From positions 1 through 23,915 of the forward strand of contig JAKBQS010000007.1 of assembly GCA_021835105.1 (NCBI GenBank): a stretch of 23,915 bases of DNA. Direction: 5' to 3'. Below, piece after piece: positions 1 through 6,949 of the stretch. Each line of letters opens with the position of its first letter. Position 1 is the stretch's first letter. A program made the position numbers and the translations under genes. This stretch comes from Microcaldota archaeon (GTDB taxonomy: Archaea > Micrarchaeota > Micrarchaeia > Micrarchaeales > CABMGC01). The notes beneath the pieces are model-generated. The model was given only the letters and a program-made list of their open reading frames with translations. It was not told where the DNA came from and made no database searches.

Positions 1-2361
1 ATAGAGAGGGCAGGATGTTGGAGATCCGCCAAGATACAGACCATATCCATTTGAGCCACCGTTGTTTCCCATCAGGAAAAGGACCTGACCGGAAGATGGA
101 TTTGTATCATATATCCATTCACTAACAGAGGTTGAGTTAACAGAACTATCAGGAATGGGAATTGTTATTTTAGATGATCCAGTGAAGTTTGCTGCGAGGA
201 GCTGCGATGAGTTCGTTGCCGTTCCGTTGGAGTATGCTGCAGAATACGCTATGTTGCCATATTGTGTGAGGTTGGCAGTGTTCTCATAATCATTAGAATC
301 TCCGTCAAGAGGATACCACGAGACAAGATACGTGCTCTTAAGCGGCGGCCCGTTAAGTCCTTCTGAGTATATCTGCGTGATGTTTTTATTTGGGAGCAGA
401 TAGTCGTATATCTGCACGTCGCTTATTTTGCCATCGAAGCCATACAGGGGCTGCGCATAACGTGCTTGGTACCCCGTATTACATCCAACTCCAGAGTAAT
501 GCGTGCCTGCGTTATATTCAACTTGGCTTGGACCTGATTGATTATTTGATCCATCGAACAAGGTCATTATCCCATTATCTACTGACCCTCCTGTCAGTTC
601 TGCAGCGACAAATGTCCACTTCTTAAGTGGGATGTGCATTGTAGAGTTAAAGTATATCCAATATCCAGGAGTATTTACATTCCATGAAGAAGCGGTAAGG
701 TTACCATTACCGGTTACTCCGAAAAATAATGTATCTGGCGGGTTCCCTTCGGTATATATTGCCTGACTGTGTTCAGGCGTATATGAATTCAGGTATATCC
801 ATGCCGTAATCAGATAATTTGGGTATGTGTTAAGCGGCGCGGATGTGGAATTTGTGAGGCATGTTGTACTACCGTCGAAATTTATAGCCTGTGTTGGTGA
901 CGCCCAGGATGCATTGAGGAGCTTTGAAGCGGATTCCTGTGGGAGATCGTATGTCCTGTTTCCAGTTCCGAGATTAAGAGGCCACCAATCTGTGAGATTT
1001 CTCTGCAGCATCTGATTGCCGGTAAAGGCTGTGGCAGTCACCAAGGCGCTTGTTTCGTACAGAGGCACAGATAGGTAAGCAGTCGATACCCCGTAAGCTG
1101 TGGTGTTGTTCGACTCTATAGGCTTTCCAGTATGTGAGAAATTACCTGAAGTTGCAACAAAGGAAACAAGAGCATTTTTTAGCGGCGTACCGCGATTATT
1201 CGTAACGTAGGCATTTATTTGGCTTATCAGATCGTATGTTATTGTTCCTATAAGAGTACCTGAAGCGCCACTGCCTATATACTGTTTGGTATTTCCATTC
1301 AGCGGATACCACGCAGCAAGGTTGTTTATGTTTATTGGTGTGCCACCTATCCCCCTTTGATATATCGCATTTATCTGGTTTTCTGTGAGACTTGTGTTGT
1401 ATATCTGAAGGTTCCCTATACCGCCGTAGTAGTATAATCCTCCTGAAGGCCATCCCGATATCTGATAGTTATCCGAAGCCGCGCCTGAAGATGGAGGTCC
1501 TGCACACTGCTCCATCTGCTGTGGAACGCCGTTTATGTACAGCTTGCTTGCTCCAGTATATGCCCCGTTGTAGAAATCTGCTGCAACGAAAACAAGCTTA
1601 TTTTTTATTACCAGAGATGGTATGCCATAGTCGTCCTGCAAGTATCCGGTAGAGAGGCTGGTACTGCCAGTAGTAAAGCCAAAGCAGTAATTGGTGATAT
1701 ACAATGCGTATCTATTGAAACCGAATGGAACCTCACCGCTTGGTGCTCCATCCCAGTACATCCAGAAAGTTACCGTGTTGTTTCCCCCTGATGTGAGATT
1801 TACTGCTCCGCTGTCTGCAGATACATAGGAACTGCCGCTAAAGTTAGCGTAGTATGATGTGCTTGATGTTGTCCTTATATACGCAGGGGTATCGTTTTTC
1901 AGGCTCGTCTGAGAGTTGCATTCGAGGTCTATGCATACCTGCCCATCCCTATTCTGCAGAGTTATTGAGCCTGGCGCTGTTGGGATCAGGTATGTGCCCT
2001 GCGCGTCTATGAACGTGCTGTTGGATATTATGTTCTGTACGTCCGAATGGCTTATTGCGCTTATTACCTGGCTGCCTTCCTTGGTTTGCAGGAGGATAAA
2101 TCCACTTTTGCTTATGGTTATATTGTATGCGCTTACGCTTATTCCGCGTGGTAGTGTTATCGATGTGCTATATCCGTTCCCGAGAGATGCGGCTGTATCT
2201 ATTTGGGAGGCTATATACTGTGATGCGTATTCGAGCTCTGAAGATAGCTGCTCGTTCAGTGCCACAGACCTCTGTGCAAGCAGGACGCCGAATACAAGGA
2301 GCGATATGAAGAGTATAAATACAAAAAGAACTATAAATTCAAGGGCTATTTGGAATCTCAT
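1..2361 (-). CDS. Large secreted LamG/Ig-like adhesin with pilin-type signal (3' end outside window)
   Basis: The minus frame from ATG at 2361 stays open for 787 codons to the left edge, with no stop; I checked every codon. The N-terminus MRFQIALEFIVLFVFILFIS resembles an archaeal class III (type IV prepilin-like) signal: Gln at putative +1, Glu at +5, then one hydrophobic helix. Residues ~160-345, ~457-665 and ~682 to the edge look like LamG/concanavalin-like modules. They share W(Y/W)PL(N/D) openings and closing motifs of the LamG type (LQIYNTSLTENQINAIYQRG, VQIYDYLLPNKNITQIYSEG). Residues ~375-445 resemble a Big_1/invasin Ig-like domain (NNRGTPLKNALVSFVATSG). It is rich in Asn-X-Ser/Thr sequons. 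It follows the pilin-like gene by 8 nt with GGTAAGG before the ATG, so they are probably co-transcribed. The likely role is a surface or pilus-associated carbohydrate-binding adhesin; ligand and total length are unknown. Confidence 0.85.
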   Translation of the reverse strand, partial: MRFQIALEFIVLFVFILFISLLVFGVLLAQRSVALNEQLSSELEYASQYIASQIDTAASLGNGYSTSITLPRGISVSAYNITISKSGFILLQTKEGSQVISAISHSDVQNIISNSTFIDAQGTYLIPTAPGSITLQNRDGQVCIDLECNSQTSLKNDTPAYIRTTSSTSYYANFSGSSYVSADSGAVNLTSGGNNTVTFWMYWDGAPSGEVPFGFNRYALYITNYCFGFTTGSTSLSTGYLQDDYGIPSLVIKNKLVFVAADFYNGAYTGASKLYINGVPQQMEQCAGPPSSGAASDNYQISGWPSGGLYYYGGIGNLQIYNTSLTENQINAIYQRGIGGTPININNLAAWYPLNGNTKQYIGSGASGTLIGTITYDLISQINAYVTNNRGTPLKNALVSFVATSGNFSHTGKPIESNNTTAYGVSTAYLSVPLYETSALVTATAFTGNQMLQRNLTDWWPLNLGTGNRTYDLPQESASKLLNASWASPTQAINFDGSTTCLTNSTSAPLNTYPNYLITAWIYLNSYTPEHSQAIYTEGNPPDTLFFGVTGNGNLTASSWNVNTPGYWIYFNSTMHIPLKKWTFVAAELTGGSVDNGIMTLFDGSNNQSGPSQVEYNAGTHYSGVGCNTGYQARYAQPLYGFDGKISDVQIYDYLLPNKNITQIYSEGLNGPPLKSTYLVSWYPLDGDSNDYENTANLTQYGNIAYSAAYSNGTATNSSQLLAANFTGSSKITIPIPDSSVNSTSVSEWIYDTNPSSGQVLFLMGNNGGSNGYGLYLGGSPTSCPLY

Positions 2362-2369
2362 CCTTACCA

Positions 2370-2855
2370 CTATACCACAGGTGTTACGTACACGCACGAA
2401 ACTGATGGCTCTGATGGACAAGACTGCTGGTAGCTCATGTTGAGTAAGTATGTACCAGTGGAGGTTACGCTGTCCAGATTGCCGCTTATGTTCGCCGTGG
2501 TATATGAGGTTATCTCGCTTGTTCCTGAAGTTGCCTGTATAACAAATGTTATCTGGTGCCCTACACCGTTTGAGTTAGACCCTCCGACATATATGTTTAG
2601 CACGCCTGGAGGTATCTGCACCTGCACAAGCTGCCTTGCGGGATAGCCTTCGGATCCTACCAGTGTCGCAATGCTGGATATTTTTGATGCTGCCTGCTGG
2701 CTGGCTGCAGCTGCCAATGAGGCGTTTGCATTTGCTATCTGTATGAAGGCAAATACCAATAATGGGAGAAGCAGCGCTAAACCGAAAGCAAGGGTGACAA
2801 GCAACTCAAAACTTGCCTGTGCCCGCATTTTTCTGAACCGCATACTATTCTTCAT
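2370..2855 (-). CDS. Small pilin-like protein with class III signal peptide
   Basis: 161 aa from ATG 2855; ATG 2843 is an alternative start. The N-terminus has basic residues and then KMRAQASFELLVTLAFGLAL. This is the archaeal prepilin pattern: basic n-region, Gln +1, Glu +5, then a ~20-residue hydrophobic helix that would be both signal and assembly core. EppA/PibD-type peptidase cleavage before QASFE is inferred. The rest is Ala/Ser/Thr/Val-rich and predicted extracellular, with two cysteines near the C-terminus (SCPSEPSVSC) that could form a disulfide. The length fits a minor pilin. Its start overlaps the end of the CBS-HPF gene by 11 nt and its stop lies 8 nt before the LamG adhesin, so all three probably form one transcript. 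I do not recognise a specific family for the ectodomain. Confidence 0.8.
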   Translation of the reverse strand: MKNSMRFRKMRAQASFELLVTLAFGLALLLPLLVFAFIQIANANASLAAAASQQAASKISSIATLVGSEGYPARQLVQVQIPPGVLNIYVGGSNSNGVGHQITFVIQATSGTSEITSYTTANISGNLDSVTSTGTYLLNMSYQQSCPSEPSVSCVYVTPVV

Positions 2856-3981
2856 CTAACCCATACCTGATCTTTCCAGACACGTTTTTCCTGCGCTCCG
2901 CTGCAGATTTTATTATTTCGTATAGCTTATTAGATATTTCCCTTATCCCTTGTTCTATGGAGTACCCTTCCGCAGAAGTCGATATGCGACCCTTGCCGGA
3001 TAATTCAAGAGATGCGCGGAATAGGTAGGTCTTTGTTTTCTCACGTTTTATGTTGAGAGTTATGCGCTCTACCGCTACATTTGCAAACTTGTCGGCTTTG
3101 GCTGCGAGGGAATCCATCTCACCCTCTATAAATTCGTAGTAATCGCGAGTATATTTGTCTAATCCAGATATCTCTATATCAGGACCCTTTGACTCTATGT
3201 CCCCAGATAGATACCTGAAGACATCAGTTATTGTGAGTATTCCCACAGGATCCGACCCTTTTGTTACTACCAGGGATGATATCTTGTTGTTTATCATTTT
3301 CTTCAGCGCCTCGCTTGCGGGAAGCTGGTATCCTATTGTATATACATTTTTTTCGCAGATGTTTCCGACAGTGTTTCTCTGCGGGCTCTTGCCATTTCCA
3401 TATTCCGGGTTTCTCGAATTAGAGTATAATAGCCGGCTTGCTATGTTATTCTTAGTTAGAATGCCATAGAGTCGCCCGTTCTCCATGACTATAAGCCTGT
3501 TGAGCTTGTTCTCTTCCATAATCTTCCTTGCGGCGCTTGCCAACATATCCGGAGGTATGCTTACAAGCGGATTTGCCATAAGATCTCTGACAGAGAGCTT
3601 GCTGACCATCTTCAATGAGAGTATGGCGCGTAATATATCGGATCTTCGTATTACCCCTGAAATTGCCTTGCCGTTATGGAACGGGAGCGCCTTTGCAGAA
3701 TTCTCGTACATTGCCTTTATTGTCTCGCTTACGTCCATCTCTGCAGTTATGTAAGGCACCTTCCTTGCAAGTTTGCCGAGTGGATAGCTTTTGCTTACCT
3801 GTAACATGCCAATGCTTGAAATATCCCCGTATTCTACTGTGCCAAAATAGGTATCCTGCTTGGTTACTATCACTATCCTACTGTCCTGAAGCTTTGCCAA
3901 AGCCTCTTCAATCGGAGTTTTGTAATCATACATAGGCACCTTCGATATTAGTTCGCGCGGTATTTTTTGGAATGCGGGCAT
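2845..3981 (-). CDS. Four-CBS protein with C-terminal HPF/RaiA-like domain, probable ribosome hibernation factor
   Basis: 378 aa. Residues ~1-265 are four consecutive CBS motifs (for example residues ~130-185 with VRDLMANPLVSIPPDM and NRLIVMENGRLYGILTKNNI), which normally bind adenine nucleotides in pairs. Residues 268-367 follow a beta-alpha-beta-beta-beta-alpha pattern like HPF/RaiA: strand DIEISGLD, a helix through EFIEGEMDSLAAKADKF, strands VERITLNIK, TYLFRASLEL and GRISTSAEG, then helix IEQGIREISNKLYEIIKSAA. HPF domains bind the small-subunit decoding centre in resting ribosomes. The inference is that the CBS part senses cellular energy state and the tail docks on the ribosome. ATG 3981 is preceded by GGTTGGT and an AT-rich TATA at 3996-4010. 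It is the first gene of an operon with the pilin-like and LamG genes. The CBS part is certain; the HPF assignment is by pattern only. Confidence 0.85.
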   Translation of the reverse strand: MPAFQKIPRELISKVPMYDYKTPIEEALAKLQDSRIVIVTKQDTYFGTVEYGDISSIGMLQVSKSYPLGKLARKVPYITAEMDVSETIKAMYENSAKALPFHNGKAISGVIRRSDILRAILSLKMVSKLSVRDLMANPLVSIPPDMLASAARKIMEENKLNRLIVMENGRLYGILTKNNIASRLLYSNSRNPEYGNGKSPQRNTVGNICEKNVYTIGYQLPASEALKKMINNKISSLVVTKGSDPVGILTITDVFRYLSGDIESKGPDIEISGLDKYTRDYYEFIEGEMDSLAAKADKFANVAVERITLNIKREKTKTYLFRASLELSGKGRISTSAEGYSIEQGIREISNKLYEIIKSAAERRKNVSGKIRYGLDEE

Positions 3982-3995
3982 ATTACCAACCTTTC

Positions 3996-4010
3996 ATTAT
4001 ATTTATATTA
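3996..4010. promoter_or_regulatory. Shared TATA region between CBS-HPF gene and tRNA-Cys
   Basis: The 58-bp gap between the divergent CBS gene and tRNA-Cys contains the AT-only stretch ATTATATTTATATTA. On minus it reads as a TATA box about 25 nt before ATG 3981, which would give a very short or absent leader. On plus, TTTATATTA lies about 30 nt before the tRNA 5' end. One stretch may therefore serve both directions. The plus-strand TTATAACTTATAAG at 4019-4032 lies too close to the tRNA to be its TATA box. Confidence 0.5.
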
Positions 4011-4039
4011 ACTAGGGGTTATAACTTATAAGTCCTGCT

Positions 4040-4110
4040 GCCGGGATGGCAGATTGGCCATGCGGTCGCCTGCAGAGCGACATAGGGGGGTTCGATTCCC
4101 TCTCCTGGCT
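4040..4110 (+). tRNA. tRNA-Cys (anticodon GCA)
   Basis: A full cloverleaf can be folded by hand. The acceptor GCCGGGA (4040-4046) pairs with TCCTGGC (4103-4109) with one G-U. The D stem is GCA/TGC around a GG-containing loop. The anticodon stem is GTCGC/GCGAC (4065-4069, 4077-4081) with loop CTGCAGA, anticodon GCA at 4072-4074. The T stem is GGGGG/CCCTC with loop TTCGATT. The discriminator base is T (U73), as expected for tRNA-Cys. No intron is seen, and CCA is not encoded (next bases GTA), so CCA must be added after transcription. It lies 21 bp before the ubiX start. Confidence 0.95.
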
Positions 4111-4131
4111 GTATTATCGGGCGAGGTCTTT

Positions 4132-4689
4132 ATGAGAGTAGTTGTTGGCATGTCAGGAGGCAGCGGGCAGGTATACGGCATACGCATACTTGAGTCCCTT
4201 AAGGCGATGGGCCACGAGACACACCTAATAATGACCAATGCCGCAAGGGAGACTATACGCGTAGAGACAGATACTACTCCTGAGAAAGTCGAGGGCATGG
4301 CTTCCGTATCTTACAGGATAAAGGACTTCCTCGCTCCGGTTGCGAGCGGCTCATTCAGGTTTGATTCGATGATAATCGCCCCGTGCAGCATGAAGATGCT
4401 TGCAGCCATAGCGAATGGGGTATCCTCGGATCTGCTCTCAAGAACTGCAGATGTCGCATTGAAGGAGAGAAGGCGCCTAATAATAGTGCCAAGGGAGACG
4501 CCGCTGAGCCTTATACACATACGGAATATGGAGTCCGTTACATTGGCCGGCGGAGTGATACTGCCTCCTGAGCCGGCTTTTTATACCAGACCAAAGAGCA
4601 TAAGCGACATTGTCGATTCAGTAGTAAGCAGGATATTGGATCTTGCTGGAATAGAGAATGATATAGCACCAAGATGGAATGGAATGTAA
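4132..4689 (+). CDS. ubiX: UbiX-type flavin prenyltransferase
   Basis: 185 aa. UbiX joins a dimethylallyl group to FMN to make prenylated FMN, the cofactor of UbiD decarboxylases. The sequence has the N-terminal flavin-binding GMSGGSGQVYG (residues ~6-16), the conserved PCSMKMLAAIANGVSSDL, and the DVALKERRRLIIVPRETPLS block typical of UbiX/Pad1. I chose ATG 4132 because GAGGT sits 4 nt before it and the family N-terminus (MRVVVGMSGGSG) begins there; the frame is open further upstream but that would run into tRNA-Cys. Its stop overlaps the ubiD start (11 nt), so the cofactor maker and user are translationally coupled. Confidence 0.95.
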   Translation: MRVVVGMSGGSGQVYGIRILESLKAMGHETHLIMTNAARETIRVETDTTPEKVEGMASVSYRIKDFLAPVASGSFRFDSMIIAPCSMKMLAAIANGVSSDLLSRTADVALKERRRLIIVPRETPLSLIHIRNMESVTLAGGVILPPEPAFYTRPKSISDIVDSVVSRILDLAGIENDIAPRWNGM

Positions 4690-6115
4690 ATACGATATGG
4701 CGGATATAGTGATAAACGATCTCGGAAGCTTTTTGGAATATCTTGGGAAGAAGCACAGGCGGAGGATTATAAAACAAGAGGTCTCCAGGGACCTTGAGAT
4801 TACAGAATTTTCTGACAGGGCGTGCAGAGAGCATCCAAATAAGGCGCCGGCAATGGTTTTTGAGGATGTATCAGGATTTGATTCGCCTGTTGCAACCAAT
4901 ATTCTTGCCTCTTCAGAGACGTTGTCCGAATTATTCGGAACGGAAAGAATCACGGGCCTTCTTGCAACGCTCTCTTCCAATGGAGAAAATCTCAGGATCT
5001 TTGATGCAGCAAGAGCGCTTATCAGCGCGAAGCCTAAGACAATGGGCTTCAATGGCAAAAAGTACACCAAGATTGGTGGATTTGATGAGCTCCCCATACT
5101 TAAAGTATGGCCAAATGATGCGGGAAGGTATATAACGCAGCCTATAGTTGTCACATGCGATCCTGAGGATGGCAGCCTTAACGCAGGGATATACAGGATG
5201 CAGGTATTTGACAATGAGAGCGCTGGCATGCATTGGCAGGCGCAGAAGGGGGGCGCCATGCACTTCGGCAAGCTTAAGGAAGGGGATATGAAGGTTACCG
5301 TTGCTCTTGGAACTGACCCTTATAACTTATTATCCGCGATAACACCCCTTCCAGAAGGCGTGAACGAGTTCTCCGCGGCAGGTATATTGAGGGGCAACAG
5401 GAGCTTGCTTGTAGGCAACGGCAAATACCCTCCTGCGCCGGCTAATGCGGAGACACTGCTGTTTGGCAGCGTATCGAAGGGAGATAATGCCATTGAAGGA
5501 CCTTTCGGAGACCATACAGGATATTATTCAATACCTCAAGAATATCCTGTCTTCAGGCTTGAAGCGGCGTATTCGAAGAAGAATGCGATATATCCGGCAA
5601 GCGTAGTGGGTTTTCCATGGAACGAAGACGCAACGATAGGTCTCTTTCTTACTGAGCTACTTAAGCCGGTGTTGAAGTCGATGAACAAGTGCATAACGGA
5701 TATCTACCTTCCCCCTGAAGGCCTGTTTACAAGCACATGCTTTGTCTCGATAAATAAGAGGGTGCCCGGAGAGGCAAAGAAGGCAATGTTCTCTCTTCTG
5801 GGCTTTGGGCAGCTATCCTTCATAAAGATAATGGCAGTATTTGATGATGACATAGACATACGCGATTCGAAGAAGGTCCTGTGGGCGCTCTCGTCCAGAG
5901 TGGAACCAGAGCGTGACATACAAATAATACGTGGCACTCCGCTTGATTCTCTTGACCATTCATCTGGAACGGTAAATTTCGGTTCCAAGGTGCTTATAGA
6001 TGCCACCAAGAAGGGAAAGGAGGAAGGATATTACCGAGACTGGCCAGATGTAATATCAATGAGCGAGGATATAAAGAGAAGGGTTGACAAAAAATGGAAT
6101 TCCGCGACGTACTGA
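4679..6115 (+). CDS. ubiD: UbiD-family prenyl-FMN-dependent decarboxylase, quinone-pathway type
   Basis: 478 aa, usual UbiD length. The likely active-site set is visible: R173 in NAGIYRMQ, and E273 with D278 in EGPFGDHTGYYS, the R-E-E/D network of this family. The C-terminal segments (DIYLPPEG, AVFDDDIDIRDSKKVLWAL, RVEPERD, GTPLDSLDHSS, GSKVLIDAT) closely recall the E. coli UbiD branch. A uba/menaquinone precursor (4-hydroxy-3-polyprenylbenzoate or a naphthoate of the futalosine route, MqnL-like) is therefore a plausible substrate. The other archaeal role, anhydromevalonate-phosphate decarboxylase of the modified mevalonate pathway, cannot be excluded. It overlaps ubiX upstream and the UbiA gene downstream (22 nt). 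Met7 (4697) is an alternative start. Confidence 0.9.
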   Translation: MECKYDMADIVINDLGSFLEYLGKKHRRRIIKQEVSRDLEITEFSDRACREHPNKAPAMVFEDVSGFDSPVATNILASSETLSELFGTERITGLLATLSSNGENLRIFDAARALISAKPKTMGFNGKKYTKIGGFDELPILKVWPNDAGRYITQPIVVTCDPEDGSLNAGIYRMQVFDNESAGMHWQAQKGGAMHFGKLKEGDMKVTVALGTDPYNLLSAITPLPEGVNEFSAAGILRGNRSLLVGNGKYPPAPANAETLLFGSVSKGDNAIEGPFGDHTGYYSIPQEYPVFRLEAAYSKKNAIYPASVVGFPWNEDATIGLFLTELLKPVLKSMNKCITDIYLPPEGLFTSTCFVSINKRVPGEAKKAMFSLLGFGQLSFIKIMAVFDDDIDIRDSKKVLWALSSRVEPERDIQIIRGTPLDSLDHSSGTVNFGSKVLIDATKKGKEEGYYRDWPDVISMSEDIKRRVDKKWNSATY

Positions 6116-6945
6116 GAAGTGTTGAAGAGCTCTTTGTGCTTGAGTTCACAGTCTTCAACTTATCGCTTGTTTATATAGGAATGCTTTTCGCATACGGTCT
6201 TGATTTTTATAAAGTCTTCTTTGTTACGGCTGCGTTCCTCTCCGCAAGACCTGCAGGGTTGCTGATCAACAGGTACATAGGCAGGGAATTGGACATCAAG
6301 AACACAAAAAAGAAGAACATGGCAAGCCTGAAGATACCTAAGGGATATCTTCTCCTTGCGGCTTTTGCATTCTCTGCGCTATTCCTTTTCTGCGCGTATA
6401 TGCTGAACCCCCTTGCGCTGGAGCTTGCACCATTGGTGCTTGTTCTCTTTGTGCTTGATCCGGTATCTAAAAAGCACACAAAGAACAGGCATTTTGTAGT
6501 CGGTTTTATAGAAGGAGGGTCTGTGATAGCAGGCTATATCGGTGCTGCTGGCACCTTCCCTCCTTTCGCTGCGCTCTATGTCTTATGGGCTGCAATAGTC
6601 TTTGTTGGAGGGGGAGGAGACATGCTCTTTACAATAATACACATGGATTTTGACAGGAAGAATAGCCTCAAGACCTATCCTTCCAGATATGGCGCGGAAA
6701 AGACGCTCGGTTACTCGCTTCTCTTTCATTCTATAGGCGGCCTTCTCATAATTCTTTTTGGATATCTGAGCGGTTCGTGGATTGTCTTTGTAGGCTCGTT
6801 TATCGCTGCGGCTGCGCTCATGCTGGAGCATCTTAAGGTTGATGTGAAGAACGATAGGAAGGTGTGGAGGAAGTTCGCCGTCTACAACGCGCTTACAGTA
6901 CTAATTCTTCTATTTTCAGTTGTTGTATCTAAGTTTGCCTTGTGA
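6094..6945 (+). CDS. Divergent UbiA-family prenyltransferase (MqnP-like)
   Basis: 283 aa with about 8 hydrophobic segments. Two UbiA landmarks are clear: ARPAGLLINRYIGRELDIKN (residues ~51-70) and DMLFTIIHMDFDRKNSLKTY with PSRYG (~176-200). They match the MqnP/UbiA patterns NRxxDxxxD and QDxEFDR...SxPxRFG. UbiA enzymes attach a polyprenyl chain to an aromatic ring at the membrane. Two Mg-binding Asp positions are changed: the first Asp of motif 1 is Gly63 and the first Asp of motif 2 is His183 (later Asp67, Asp185 and Asp187 remain). Activity or substrate may therefore differ from the norm. It overlaps ubiD and completes a ubiX-ubiD-ubiA operon, which supports a role in quinone (probably menaquinone) side-chain chemistry. 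The start ATG 6094 has GGGTTGA upstream. Confidence 0.85.
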   Translation: MEFRDVLRSVEELFVLEFTVFNLSLVYIGMLFAYGLDFYKVFFVTAAFLSARPAGLLINRYIGRELDIKNTKKKNMASLKIPKGYLLLAAFAFSALFLFCAYMLNPLALELAPLVLVLFVLDPVSKKHTKNRHFVVGFIEGGSVIAGYIGAAGTFPPFAALYVLWAAIVFVGGGGDMLFTIIHMDFDRKNSLKTYPSRYGAEKTLGYSLLFHSIGGLLIILFGYLSGSWIVFVGSFIAAAALMLEHLKVDVKNDRKVWRKFAVYNALTVLILLFSVVVSKFAL

Positions 6946-6949
6946 TGAG

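Noticed and set aside
390..1015. Short plus-strand frames at the left end
   Set aside because: They lie opposite the continuously open LamG adhesin frame and show no protein-like features.
4054..4131. Longer in-frame start of the ubiX gene
   Set aside because: It would begin inside tRNA-Cys; the family N-terminus and a GAGGT ribosome site support ATG 4132.
4618..5271. 217-codon open frame on minus inside ubiD
   Set aside because: It is antisense to a strongly conserved gene and has no family features; a shadow frame.
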